Source of the DNA: Bombilactobacillus folatiphilus
GTDB taxonomy: Bacteria; Bacillota; Bacilli; Lactobacillales; Lactobacillaceae
DNA length: 64,000 nt
Assembly (NCBI RefSeq): GCF_023380265.1
Contig: NZ_CP093366.1
Coordinates: forward strand, 434,001-498,000
Direction of reading: 5' to 3'
Position numbers and translations under genes: made by a program. Below the pieces are notes generated by a model. That model worked only from the letters and a program-made list of their open reading frames with translations. It made no database searches and was not told the DNA's origin. Numbering within the stretch: the stretch's first letter is position 1; each line of letters starts with the position of its first letter. Positions 17,826 to 27,285 of this stretch are shown in pieces.

Positions 17826-17866
17826 AGACCGTCATGCGCTGATTGACAGCGATGGCGGCCTTTTTT
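17826..17866. terminator. Bidirectional terminator
   Basis: GC-rich stem GACCGTCATGCGCTG/CAGCGATGGCGGCC with A-tract on the left and T-tract on the right. It serves the small membrane-protein gene (+) and the convergent deoxyribosyltransferase gene (-). Confidence 0.88.
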
Positions 17867-17877
17867 GTTACTGAAAG

Positions 17878-18351
17878 TTACAGTGCTTGTGCTCGATGGG
17901 GCTGAAAGGAAATATTTGTAAAATCGAAAGTAGCTAGTTGGCTTAAGGTTATATAATGGTTCACACTTGGCAATAACATTAAGTTAATAGCTTCTTGACT
18001 ATCATCGGGAATCACTGAAACGATTGGCTTATGATTTGCATAAGCATAGCCATATTCAAAGGCCATACCAGTATCTGGATTTTTAGGGAAATACATCCCA
18101 CACAAGAGATCAGAACGATCAATTCCAGCGAGATCAGAACGAAAAGTTCCCATTTGCCAAAAAAGATCAGCCGTTATTTCTGGTTGTTTATCAACATCAA
18201 TATGATTGAATTGATAATCTAAAGGGCGAAAACTGTTTTTCCAATCGATGGTAGGATTTTTGGCTAATTGCGCTTGACCTTGAGCCATGAATTCTTTTTC
18301 GGCTTCTGAAAACCATGAGCAAGCAAAGTAAACTGTTTTTTGTTGGGTCAT
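17878..18351 (-). CDS. Nucleoside 2-deoxyribosyltransferase
   Basis: Transfers 2-deoxyribose between bases in nucleoside salvage; characteristic of lactobacilli. 157 residues, like the well-known Lactobacillus leichmannii enzyme. Matching motifs are TVYFACSWF at the N-terminus, KNPTIDWKNSFRPLD, GIDRSDLLCGMYFP, and GMAFEYGYAYA, which holds the expected catalytic Glu. Good ATG start. Functional kin of the nucleoside hydrolase 1 kb away, but on the opposite strand. Confidence 0.9.
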   Translation of the reverse strand: MTQQKTVYFACSWFSEAEKEFMAQGQAQLAKNPTIDWKNSFRPLDYQFNHIDVDKQPEITADLFWQMGTFRSDLAGIDRSDLLCGMYFPKNPDTGMAFEYGYAYANHKPIVSVIPDDSQEAINLMLLPSVNHYITLSQLATFDFTNISFQPHRAQAL

Positions 18352-18516
18352 ACGAAACTCCGATCTGGTGAATTAATTTAATATATTTATTATAACGTAA
18401 AAAAGATTAATTCGGTTGATTGTCAATGAGATTGTTCGTCTTTTTGGCGTTCTTTATATCAGAAGCCAAGTTTATTTAATGGTAAGCTAAATAATAATAT
18501 AACTAAGGGGGACTTC

Positions 18517-19539
18517 ATGATGTTAAATCAGGTTATTGGTTCACAACAATTTTATCCGGCGACTGATTCTAGAAGTTTTGTCGATAGTCAGGTTACGATC
18601 GGCGAAGTGGGAGCTAACGATTTATTAGTTCAAGTTTTGGCTAGTGCGGTCAATCCAATTGATATCGCTGTTCGCAAAACGCTGATAAATGAACAAGAAC
18701 CGCGGGTACTAGGTTTTGATGCGGTGGCGATTGTACAAAAAGTAGGTAAAGATGTGGACGATTTTCAACCAGGAGATCGGATTTTTTACGCGGGGGAATA
18801 TTCACGGGCCGGAAGTAATGCCCAATATCAAATTGTTGACCAGCGTATCGTTGCTCTGGCACCACAGCAATTGACTGATGCGCAAGCTGCCGCGATGCCT
18901 TTAACGGCTCTGACGGCGTATGAACTATTGTTTGAAAAATTAAATTTGACAATGAATGTGGCAGTAAATCAACAGAAAACAATTTTAATCATCAATGGTG
19001 CTGGTGGTGTGGGGTCCAGCGCCATTCAATTGGCTAAATTATGCGGTTTACGGGTATTTGCGACCGCTTCACGACCAGAGTCAATTGCTTGGGTGAAAAA
19101 GATGGGTGCAGATGATGTCTTGAATCATCACCAGAATTTGGTTCAGCAGGCACGAGCGATTAGTCAATCAAAATTTGATTATTTATTAGTTTTGAGTAAT
19201 GCGGATGATCATTGGGCAGAGATTTGTGAACTTATTCAACCAGCTACCGGCATAATTGGCACGATTACTAATTTAAGCGATCATCAAATTAATGATTTGA
19301 AACGGTTGAGTGTGACCTTTGCTTGGGAATGGATGTTTGCCAAAACTTATTTTCAGACTGCTAATTTGGAATCCCAGGGGCGTTATTTACGGCAAATTGC
19401 TTTATGGTTGGATCAAGGCTTGCTGCAATCAACGCTCACGCAAACTGTTACTCCGTTTAATGCTGCAGGGTTGAAAAAGGCGACACAAATTGTTGAAAGT
19501 CATCATGCAATTGGTAAAGTCGTCTTAACGCATGAATAG
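18517..19539 (+). CDS. Zinc-type alcohol dehydrogenase-like / NADPH:quinone oxidoreductase family protein
   Basis: MDR-superfamily oxidoreductase of 340 residues: an N-terminal GroES-like domain (LVQVLASAVNPIDIAVRK, LGFDAVAIVQKVG, FQPGDRIFYAG) and a Rossmann domain with the nucleotide motif INGAGGVGSSAIQLAK. The catalytic zinc Cys of true alcohol dehydrogenases is absent, so NADPH-dependent reduction of quinones or enones is more likely. GGGGG lies before the start; two ATGs are adjacent (18517, 18520). Stands alone. Confidence 0.88.
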   Translation: MMLNQVIGSQQFYPATDSRSFVDSQVTIGEVGANDLLVQVLASAVNPIDIAVRKTLINEQEPRVLGFDAVAIVQKVGKDVDDFQPGDRIFYAGEYSRAGSNAQYQIVDQRIVALAPQQLTDAQAAAMPLTALTAYELLFEKLNLTMNVAVNQQKTILIINGAGGVGSSAIQLAKLCGLRVFATASRPESIAWVKKMGADDVLNHHQNLVQQARAISQSKFDYLLVLSNADDHWAEICELIQPATGIIGTITNLSDHQINDLKRLSVTFAWEWMFAKTYFQTANLESQGRYLRQIALWLDQGLLQSTLTQTVTPFNAAGLKKATQIVESHHAIGKVVLTHE

Positions 19540-19552
19540 TTTGTATTATAAT
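19525..19552 (+). promoter_or_regulatory. Promoter of the two-component system
   Basis: TTAACG at 19525-19530, 16 bases, TATAAT at 19547-19552. The -35 lies inside the end of the preceding gene. Confidence 0.5.
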
Positions 19553-19584
19553 TAAAATTAAAGTCTTGATTTGGAGATAAGGTT

Positions 19585-20304
19585 ATGAAGTTATTAATGA
19601 TTGAAGACAGCAAGTCTGTTTCAGAAATGATGTCGATGTTTTTTCAAAAAGAAGATTGGGATGTAACTTTTGCTTATGATGGTAATGAAGCAATGGATTT
19701 GTTCAATCAGGATCCGGTATCTTGGGATTTGATTACGTTAGATTTGAATTTGCCGGGAAAAGATGGCATGGAGGTAGCCAAAGAAATCCGGCAAAAGTCA
19801 GCTTCGGTACCGATTATCATGCTGACAGCCAGAGATTCTGAAAGTGATCAAGTCTTGGGATTAGAGTTTGCGGATGAATATGTGACCAAACCGTTTAGTC
19901 CAATTACTTTGATTGCGCGGATTAAGGCTTTGCATCGACACTTTGAGTCAGGTGATCAAAAGCCTGCGGAGTTAGCCACGGATAAAAAGTTTGATGTTCA
20001 AACAAAACACTTTGGTCTAAATAGTGGTACGCGAGAAGCATATTTGTTTGATCAAGAAATTCCGAATTTGACGCCCAAGGAGTTCGATTTATTAAAAACT
20101 TTGGCGAATAAACCACGGCAAGTTTTTTCACGAGAGCAGTTATTGCAACAGGTTTGGGGTTATGACTATTTTGGCGATGAACGGACCGTGGATGCGCATA
20201 TTAAAAAACTGCGTCAAAAAATTGAACAAGTTGGCCCACAAGTCATTCAAACCGTGTGGGGTGTGGGTTACAAGTTTGATGATTCGGATTTGGCAACATC
20301 ATGA
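19585..20304 (+). CDS. OmpR/PhoB-family response regulator
   Basis: 239 residues: receiver domain (acidic pair Glu7-Asp8, phospho-acceptor Asp53 in LDLNLPGKDGM, Thr81, Lys102) and a C-terminal winged helix (LTPKEFDLL, HIKKLRQKI, TVWGVGYKF). The alpha4-beta5 region reads GLEFADEYVTKPF where relatives usually have one more residue (GAD(D/E)Y), i.e. a Gly is missing. It overlaps the histidine kinase gene by 4 bases. Stimulus unknown. Confidence 0.93.
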   Translation: MKLLMIEDSKSVSEMMSMFFQKEDWDVTFAYDGNEAMDLFNQDPVSWDLITLDLNLPGKDGMEVAKEIRQKSASVPIIMLTARDSESDQVLGLEFADEYVTKPFSPITLIARIKALHRHFESGDQKPAELATDKKFDVQTKHFGLNSGTREAYLFDQEIPNLTPKEFDLLKTLANKPRQVFSREQLLQQVWGYDYFGDERTVDAHIKKLRQKIEQVGPQVIQTVWGVGYKFDDSDLATS

Positions 20305-21776
20305 AGCTGATTTATCAATATATGTTGGGTTTTTTGGTGGTTGTGGGAACTTGTTTAGGTGTCATTTCCATTGCAATTTATAGTTACAGTGAGAGTATGG
20401 CTTATCGACAGACGTGGATGCAATTAGAGGGCTATTCAGATAATTTACAAAAAATGGCTCTCAGGGTAGATCCGCGTACCGGAACTATTGATAATATTAC
20501 AACGGAAACTTTAGATGATATGCAGGATATTTTGGCAGATCAAAAAGTTAATTTTGTGCTGTTTGATAAAATTGGTCGGGAACTGTATCCTAATCGAACA
20601 TCGCAACCGCTGATTGATGCTAAGACGTTAGCCCTATTGCGCAAGGGCAATACGATTCGCGAGCGTAATAGCACGGAAAGGTCGCGTCCACGAGTTTACC
20701 ATAAGCGACCGATGACCTATATTATGAAACCTTGGTTTGACCAGGATAATAAAATGGTCGCAATTTTGTTGGCTGGTTCAGAAGTTTCGGCAGTGGAAAC
20801 CAATATTAATACCATTAAACGTAATTTGCTAGTAGCGCTATTAGTTTCTGTCTTTATCGCGTTGGTTTTGAGTTGGTTTTTGGCTAATTGGCAGGTTAAA
20901 CGGATTGATAAATTGCGACAGGCGACTAAGCAAGTGGCTGGTGGTGATTTTGATGTCAAGATTGCTACTGATGGTCAAGATGAATTAGATGATTTGGCGC
21001 ACGATTTTAATGCGATGACGATTTCTTTGCAGGATTATGATCAAGAAATCAAGCGTCAAGAGCAACGTCGCAAGGATTTTATGGCCGATGCGTCGCACGA
21101 GATGAGGACACCATTGACGACAATCAATGGTTTGCTGGAAGGATTGGCTTATGATGCAATTCCTGCGGAAAATCGTGGTCAGAGTATTCAATTAATGCGC
21201 AATGAAACGAAGCGATTAATCCGTTTAGTCAATGAAAATTTAGATTATGAAAAAATTCGGACTAATCAGATTCCTTTACATCAACGTAGTTTTGATGTAC
21301 AAGATTGTTTGCAAAATATTGTGTCGCAATTACAAGAAAAGGCGACGACGTCACAAGATCAATTGGTATTACAGGCTCCCGATGATTTACAAATCTATGC
21401 TGACTATGATCGATTTATTCAGATTGTGTTTAACATTACGCAAAATGCTATTCAATTTACGAATCAAGGCTTAATTACGATTAAAGCTTGGCACGATGAC
21501 CAGCAACATGCAGTGTTAATTACGATCAGTGACAATGGTATTGGGATGAGTTCGGATCAAGTTAAAAATATTTGGGAACGATATTATAAAGCAGATCCAT
21601 CTAGAAAAAATACTAAATATGGCGAATCTGGACTAGGTTTGGCAATTGTTCATCAATTAATGCAGCAACATCATGGCAAAATTCAAGTTCGTAGTCATTT
21701 GGAACAAGGCACAACTTTTACGTTAACTTTTTACGATCAAGAAGTTATTCGGGCAAACGATACTGACCAAAATTAG
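20301..21776 (+). CDS. Sensor histidine kinase
   Basis: 491-residue membrane kinase. TM1 is near 8-28, with an extracytoplasmic sensor of about 140 residues, TM2 near 174-194, HAMP to about 245, then HisKA with His266 in DASHEMRTPLTTI. The catalytic domain has NITQNAIQFT (N box), SDNGIGM (G1) and GESGLGLAIVHQL (G2). The ATGA overlap with the regulator gene indicates translational coupling. The signal sensed is not evident. Confidence 0.94.
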   Translation: MKLIYQYMLGFLVVVGTCLGVISIAIYSYSESMAYRQTWMQLEGYSDNLQKMALRVDPRTGTIDNITTETLDDMQDILADQKVNFVLFDKIGRELYPNRTSQPLIDAKTLALLRKGNTIRERNSTERSRPRVYHKRPMTYIMKPWFDQDNKMVAILLAGSEVSAVETNINTIKRNLLVALLVSVFIALVLSWFLANWQVKRIDKLRQATKQVAGGDFDVKIATDGQDELDDLAHDFNAMTISLQDYDQEIKRQEQRRKDFMADASHEMRTPLTTINGLLEGLAYDAIPAENRGQSIQLMRNETKRLIRLVNENLDYEKIRTNQIPLHQRSFDVQDCLQNIVSQLQEKATTSQDQLVLQAPDDLQIYADYDRFIQIVFNITQNAIQFTNQGLITIKAWHDDQQHAVLITISDNGIGMSSDQVKNIWERYYKADPSRKNTKYGESGLGLAIVHQLMQQHHGKIQVRSHLEQGTTFTLTFYDQEVIRANDTDQN

Positions 21777-21779
21777 GCG

Positions 21780-21808
21780 TTGGTTGCAAGACCATCCTAT
21801 ATTATAAT
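21780..21808 (+). promoter_or_regulatory. pepN promoter
   Basis: TTGGTT at 21780-21785, 17 bases, TATAAT at 21803-21808; 32 bases upstream of the ATG. Confidence 0.65.
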
Positions 21809-21840
21809 AAATTCACTTTAATGATTGGTGGGATAATTTA

Positions 21841-24369
21841 ATGGCAGCAAGATTTTATGATAATTTTCATCCGGAGCATTACGACTTGTACTTGGATGTT
21901 AATCGGGCAACAAAGGATATTCAAGGTCAAACAACGATTACTGGTGAGGCTTTGAGTTCAGAAATTAAATTGCATCAAAAGTATTTACAAATTCAACAAG
22001 TGCAAGTTAATGGTCAAACAGCTGATTATCAACTTGATGAAAAGAATGAAGCGGTGATTGTTTCATCAATTGAGCCGGGGTCGGTGCAAATTAAAATACA
22101 ATATCAAGCTCCATTGACGGATACGATGATGGGTATTTATCCGTCGTATTATCAAGTTGATGGCGTTGAAAAGCAGATTGTGGGGACGCAATTTGAAACA
22201 ACCGCAGCTAGACAGGCGTTTCCGTGTGTTGATGAACCAGCGGCAAAGGCGACCTTTAGTTTGGCAATTAAATTTGATGAACATGATGGCGAAACTGTTA
22301 TTAGTAATATGCCTGAAGATCATGTGGCACAAGGCATCCATTATTTTGCAACCACTGTCAAAATGTCCACTTATTTGGTCGCTTTTGCTTTTGGTGAGTT
22401 GCAGGGGCAATTTACGAAAACGGCTAGTGGCGTGCAGGTAGGAGTTTTTGCAACAAAAGCGCATTTGGCGAAAGAATTAACTTTTGCGGTGGATATTGCT
22501 AAGCGAGCCATTGAATTTTATGAAGACTTTTATCAGACACCATATCCCTTGCCACAATCTTTGCAGCTGGCTTTGCCAGATTTTTCCGCCGGTGCGATGG
22601 AAAATTGGGGCTTAGTCACCTATCGGGAAACTTGTTTGTTATTAGATCCAGATAATGCTTCCTTAGATACGAAAGAATATGTGGCCACGGTCATCGCGCA
22701 CGAACTAGCCCATCAATGGTTTGGCGATCTAGTAACAATGCAGTGGTGGGATGATTTATGGTTGAACGAAAGTTTTGCTAATATGATGGAGTATGTTGCA
22801 ATTGACGCGTTGGAGCCTGAGTGGCATGTTTGGGAATTGTTCCAGACGGCCGAAGTGCCTGCAGCCTTACAGCGTGATGCAACTGATGGTGTGCAACCAG
22901 TTCATGTTCAAGTGGAACATCCAGCTGAAATTGATTCAATTTTTGATAGTGCGATTGTCTATGCTAAAGGCGCTCGCATGTTAGTGATGGTTCGATCGTT
23001 GATTGGTGATCAAGCCCTGCGTCAGGGGCTGAAAAATTATTTTCAGGAACATCAATTTGGTAATGCAATTGGCCAAGATTTGTGGCAAGCATTGGGGCAA
23101 GCAGCACAAATTGATTTGGCAACGATTATGCAGACTTGGTTGGAGCAGCCTGGTTATCCAGTAGTCCATGCTCAAATTCAAGATGGACATTTAATTTTAA
23201 ATCAGGAGCAATTTTTCATTGGTAACGGTCAGACTAACAATCGTCAATGGCAAATTCCGTTGCAAAGTAATTTTGCGCAGGTGCCTGCTTTGATGACAGA
23301 ATCGCGATTAGATTTGGGTGATTATCAAACTTTACGAGCACAAGAGCAGCAGCCATTCCGCTTAAATATTGGCAATAAGTCGCATTTTATCGTGGATTAT
23401 GATGCTACATTATTAGCAGAGATTTTAGCTGACGTGGACCGATTAGATGCGATTACGCAACGGCAATTACTGCATGATTTGGCCTTGTTGGCGGAAGCTC
23501 AACAAGTGGCTTATGCGGATGTGCTTGTATTGTTGCCTAAATTTGTCCAAAGTCATTCCAGTATCGTGAATGCCATGTTGTATCAAATTTTGGGTCAGTT
23601 GAAGAAATTTGTTCAGGATGATGCAAAAGCTACAACGCAATTACAACAATTGTATCAACAACTCAGCGCTCCTGCGGCCAAACGATTAACTTGGCAAGCT
23701 CAGGATTTAGAAAGTAACGATGATGAATTGACACGTCCTGACGTGCTACAAGCGGCTTTGTATGGCCAGAATGCAGATATCATTGAACAAGGACATCAAA
23801 TTGTTCAGCAAAATATGGCCCACTTAGGAGCTTTGCCTGCAGCTACTCGGGCATTGTTGTTAGCCAATGAAGTTCAAAACTACAATTCGTCCGCGTTAAT
23901 GGCGCGGTTACTGGACTTGTATCAAACAGCTAGTGACGGTAGTTTAAAACAAGATTTGGCTTATGCGGTGACTAAGACAACACAAAAGGTACAAATTGAA
24001 CGCTTGATTCAGCTATTTCAAAATAGTAAAGTTATTAAGCCACAAGATTTGCGGACTTGGTACAATTACTTGCTCAAAAATTCAGATGGGCAACAATTAG
24101 CTTGGGATTGGTTGCGGACCAATTGGCTGTGGCTAGCAGAAAAATTAGGTGGTGATATGGAATTTACCACTTATATTACGGTCACAGCAAATGCTTTTGC
24201 GACTGATGCACGTTTGAAAGAATTTGAAGAATTCTTCACACCAAAAGTAGAAATTCCCGGTTTGGGACGTGAAATTAAGATGGATATCCAAGCCATTCAA
24301 GCACGCGTACAATTGGTGTCTGCTGAACAAACGGCGGTGCAAACAACTATTAAAAAATTAATTGGTTAA
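21841..24369 (+). CDS. pepN: Aminopeptidase N (M1 family)
   Basis: Broad-specificity cytoplasmic zinc aminopeptidase of the lactic acid bacterial proteolytic system. 842 residues, the usual size. The exopeptidase motif GAMENWG is at 251-257 and the zinc motif HELAHQWFGD at 287-296 with the downstream Glu in LNESFANMMEY. A C-terminal ERAP1-like helical domain follows. No signal peptide. Monocistronic, with a promoter just upstream and a terminator shared with ltaS. Confidence 0.97.
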   Translation: MAARFYDNFHPEHYDLYLDVNRATKDIQGQTTITGEALSSEIKLHQKYLQIQQVQVNGQTADYQLDEKNEAVIVSSIEPGSVQIKIQYQAPLTDTMMGIYPSYYQVDGVEKQIVGTQFETTAARQAFPCVDEPAAKATFSLAIKFDEHDGETVISNMPEDHVAQGIHYFATTVKMSTYLVAFAFGELQGQFTKTASGVQVGVFATKAHLAKELTFAVDIAKRAIEFYEDFYQTPYPLPQSLQLALPDFSAGAMENWGLVTYRETCLLLDPDNASLDTKEYVATVIAHELAHQWFGDLVTMQWWDDLWLNESFANMMEYVAIDALEPEWHVWELFQTAEVPAALQRDATDGVQPVHVQVEHPAEIDSIFDSAIVYAKGARMLVMVRSLIGDQALRQGLKNYFQEHQFGNAIGQDLWQALGQAAQIDLATIMQTWLEQPGYPVVHAQIQDGHLILNQEQFFIGNGQTNNRQWQIPLQSNFAQVPALMTESRLDLGDYQTLRAQEQQPFRLNIGNKSHFIVDYDATLLAEILADVDRLDAITQRQLLHDLALLAEAQQVAYADVLVLLPKFVQSHSSIVNAMLYQILGQLKKFVQDDAKATTQLQQLYQQLSAPAAKRLTWQAQDLESNDDELTRPDVLQAALYGQNADIIEQGHQIVQQNMAHLGALPAATRALLLANEVQNYNSSALMARLLDLYQTASDGSLKQDLAYAVTKTTQKVQIERLIQLFQNSKVIKPQDLRTWYNYLLKNSDGQQLAWDWLRTNWLWLAEKLGGDMEFTTYITVTANAFATDARLKEFEEFFTPKVEIPGLGREIKMDIQAIQARVQLVSAEQTAVQTTIKKLIG

Positions 24370-24381
24370 TAAATGATAAAA

Positions 24382-24416
24382 AATAAGAGCTGCCTTTGAT
24401 GGCAACTCTTATTTTT
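24382..24416. terminator. Bidirectional terminator between pepN and ltaS
   Basis: Stem AATAAGAGCTGCC/GGCAACTCTTATT with A-tract and T-tract flanks. It overlaps the ltaS stop codon. Confidence 0.85.
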
Positions 24417-26526
24417 GTGGAACTTCATACAATGGACTATCGTCATCTTGTAATTCTGGTGCATCTGTTTTGTATAAATCAGTTGAAGATTTATTACCAC
24501 GTTTAGAATATAAACTGGTTGAGTCAACACCTAACGAATCGCGGACCTTAATTAATTGCTGGAATTCGTTTTGATAATTGTAATCTTTAGGATTAACTGG
24601 GGTGAATCCCTTCGGGGTATAGAATCGCAGCAGATTCGTTTTATTGACACTGTCAGAGAGGTTTAGCTCGTTTGTTTTTTGTTTAGCAATCCGTTTCATT
24701 TTTTTGGTTAATGCCAGAGAGGGATCACTGATCAAATCACCAGTACTGTTTTTATAAATCGTTAATTTGTTGTTATTGTTCATGACTGTATACTTAGGAG
24801 TGACGAACGATCGATTGCGGAAAACGACATTTTGATCATGCTGTGGTGAAAGCAGGTCGTTACCCATTAACACATATGGTTTAGTACTGATGCCTAACAA
24901 ATGCAGAAGTGTTGGCAAAACATCAATTTCACCGCCATATTGCTTTTGAACGCCACCTTTTAGATTGGGCATGTGAATCATAAATGGTACGCGTTGTAAC
25001 TGTGTGTGATCGAATTGATTCCATGTTTTGGGGTCACGATTCAAGATGGGAGCTAAATCTTTTTCATCACCTTCATTCAGGCCAAAATGATCGCCATATA
25101 AAATGATAATGGAATTGTCATAAAGACCGCTAGCTTTCAAATAGTTGAAGAATTCGTGAACAGCTTCATCTAAATAATGAACGGTGCCAAAGTAATTATT
25201 GACCATCGTGTTAGATGTATCTGGTTTTTGAAAACCGTCTAGATCGCTATCAGACAATTCAAAGGGATTGTGATTGGAGACTGTTAAAAATTTAGCGTAA
25301 AAAGGCTGTTGTAATTGTTCTAAATATTTGGCACTTTCAGAAAATAATAATTTATCTTTGCTGCCCCAGTATGTGTTACTATCCGGCGTTTGTTGGAAAT
25401 ATTTTTGGTCAAAAAAGTAGTTATAACCCATATTTTTGTAAACAGTGTCACGACTCCAAAATGATCCAATATTACCGTGGAATACCGCACTTGTATAGCC
25501 TTTTTGCTGGCTTAAAATGGCAGGTGCTGCTTGAAAAGTGTTGTTAGAACCCAAGCTAGTAAAAAATGATCCTTCTGGTAAACCAAACAAGCCCGTTTCC
25601 AGCATCGTTTCGGCATCGCTAGTTTTACCCTGACCGACTTCGTGAAAAAAGTTCGAAAATGCCAACGTATTGTCAGAGTGATATAAACTATTTAAAAATG
25701 GTGTAACCTCTTGCCCTTTAACTTTGCTATCAATCAAAAATTGTTGAAAACTTTCCAAATGGATCACAATGACATTTTTACCCTTAGCCACGCCTTCATA
25801 TTTAGGATTTGGTGCAGCATCATGTTGTTTGGTATAGGCTAATACAGGATCCATATTGGCACCTTGAGCGCCAGAGCGTAGATTATTACTTTGAGCAGTT
25901 TTAATGCTATCATAAGCTAAAAAAGAGTTTAAGCCTAAATATTTGACAATATAAGTTCGATCAAAAGTCCGCACTAATAATTGTGGACGACTTAATTCTG
26001 CTAAAAATATATTACCAGCCATTAATAAGATACCTAGACTGGTGACGCTAAAGGCCTGCAACTTGCTAGTTGGATGCGGATCCAGCTTGATTTTTTTGGC
26101 CAAAAGTAAAATCAGCAAGATGATAAGATCCACAAAATAGATCCAATCGTGGGGCTTAACCATGGCTAGAGCACTGTTGCCCAGCCCCTTGGCAACTTTG
26201 CCGACACTCATGATTGTGCTAATACTGATAAAATCACTGAATTCGCGGTAATACAAGATGTTACTATAAAGTAAAATAGTTTCGATCAGATAAATCACAA
26301 AAGCTACGCTGTACGAAACTTTGGGCTTTTTAAAATAAAGCGCTATGCTCAATAGTAAGATCGTCGAAGCAATCGGATTAATGATTAAAAGAAAATGTTG
26401 ATAGATATCCGCTGCTCCCATGGTGAAGTCCCAGTAGTAGGCGATCACGGTTTTCACCCACAGCGCACCGGTTAAAATCATGATCCAACCGCTTTTTTTT
26501 GAACCAATATGTTTTAAAGTTGACAT
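24409..26526 (-). CDS. ltaS: Lipoteichoic acid synthase-type sulfatase-fold enzyme
   Basis: Polymerises glycerol phosphate from phosphatidylglycerol into lipoteichoic acid on the outer membrane face. 705 residues: five N-terminal membrane helices (to about residue 175), then an extracellular sulfatase domain. Metal ligand Glu258 is in IVIHLESFQ, catalytic Thr302 in GKTSDAETML, and further metal ligands in ILYGDHFG. The arrangement matches Staphylococcus aureus LtaS closely. The C-terminal tail after the domain is charged. Other copies may exist elsewhere in the genome. Confidence 0.92.
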   Translation of the reverse strand: MSTLKHIGSKKSGWIMILTGALWVKTVIAYYWDFTMGAADIYQHFLLIINPIASTILLLSIALYFKKPKVSYSVAFVIYLIETILLYSNILYYREFSDFISISTIMSVGKVAKGLGNSALAMVKPHDWIYFVDLIILLILLLAKKIKLDPHPTSKLQAFSVTSLGILLMAGNIFLAELSRPQLLVRTFDRTYIVKYLGLNSFLAYDSIKTAQSNNLRSGAQGANMDPVLAYTKQHDAAPNPKYEGVAKGKNVIVIHLESFQQFLIDSKVKGQEVTPFLNSLYHSDNTLAFSNFFHEVGQGKTSDAETMLETGLFGLPEGSFFTSLGSNNTFQAAPAILSQQKGYTSAVFHGNIGSFWSRDTVYKNMGYNYFFDQKYFQQTPDSNTYWGSKDKLLFSESAKYLEQLQQPFYAKFLTVSNHNPFELSDSDLDGFQKPDTSNTMVNNYFGTVHYLDEAVHEFFNYLKASGLYDNSIIILYGDHFGLNEGDEKDLAPILNRDPKTWNQFDHTQLQRVPFMIHMPNLKGGVQKQYGGEIDVLPTLLHLLGISTKPYVLMGNDLLSPQHDQNVVFRNRSFVTPKYTVMNNNNKLTIYKNSTGDLISDPSLALTKKMKRIAKQKTNELNLSDSVNKTNLLRFYTPKGFTPVNPKDYNYQNEFQQLIKVRDSLGVDSTSLYSKRGNKSSTDLYKTDAPELQDDDSPLYEVPQK

Positions 26527-26598
26527 AAATAAATTTCACTCCGTAATTATAATCAATCATAATTTTAACATTTTACAATCCTGACGGTGAGGTTCTCG

Positions 26599-27201
26599 AT
26601 GATTTTCTTAAATTCAATATATCAGCAGGTCTATAATCATTGGGCTGGGCGAATTAATCATTTTCCATTAATTCGCTTAATTTTCGTCAGTTTGGATAAA
26701 ACAATTTTTTATATGCTGTTGTTTGTCGTTTTGCGGATCATTTGGCGCAAATTTCACCCATCAAAAACAACATGGCGCCATGAATTCAATCTGTTTATTT
26801 TTACAATTTACTTACTTTTATTATTTTGTTTAACAGTATTTCGACAGGGTTATTTTCCGTGGGATTTTCATTTATACTTACATCGTTCCTTAACGCAGAT
26901 TAATCTGATACCGCTGGTGGAAACTTGGAAACTGCAACATGGCAAATCAATTGTGGACTTATTATATAATTTGGGCGGAAATATTTTGTGGTTTGTGCCG
27001 TTTGGATATTTACGTCCAAAAATTATTCAAAAACCGTATCGAGGTTGGCAAATTATTCTTCAAGGTTTTCTATTATCCGTTTTAATTGAAAGTTTACAAT
27101 TTATTTTGTTCACAGGGGTCAGTGATATTGATGATGTGATTTTTAATACCTTGGGTACGACAATTGGGTATCTGATCTATTGTAAGCGACCCTTAAGATA
27201 G
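26599..27201 (+). CDS. VanZ-family membrane protein
   Basis: About 200 residues with four to five hydrophobic helices and the VanZ-type pattern (LFCLTVFRQGYF, NLIPLVETW, NLGGNILWFVPFGYL, ESLQFILFTGVSDIDDVIFNTLGTTIGY). The frame opens at GTG 26587, but GGTGAGG at 26586-26592 fits the ATG at 26599. Family function is unclear; VanZ itself gives low-level teicoplanin resistance. Divergent from ltaS. Confidence 0.85.
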   Translation: MIFLNSIYQQVYNHWAGRINHFPLIRLIFVSLDKTIFYMLLFVVLRIIWRKFHPSKTTWRHEFNLFIFTIYLLLLFCLTVFRQGYFPWDFHLYLHRSLTQINLIPLVETWKLQHGKSIVDLLYNLGGNILWFVPFGYLRPKIIQKPYRGWQIILQGFLLSVLIESLQFILFTGVSDIDDVIFNTLGTTIGYLIYCKRPLR

Positions 27202-27233
27202 GATTAAGATTTTGATTGATGTGTCTTAGATTA

Positions 27234-27242
27234 TGCTATAAT
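27234..27242 (+). promoter_or_regulatory. Extended -10 promoter of pgi
   Basis: TGCTATAAT: a TG motif one base before TATAAT (27237-27242). A -35 is weak (TTGATG or TTGATT at 27212-27221). Confidence 0.6.
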
Positions 27243-27285
27243 TTGGGCGTGGTTACTTAATTATTAAAAATTTGGAGGTAATATA

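Noticed and set aside
22066-22464. Opposite-strand and alternate-frame ORFs inside pepN and other long genes
   Set aside because: They are shadows of well-supported genes and lack ribosome sites and recognisable motifs.
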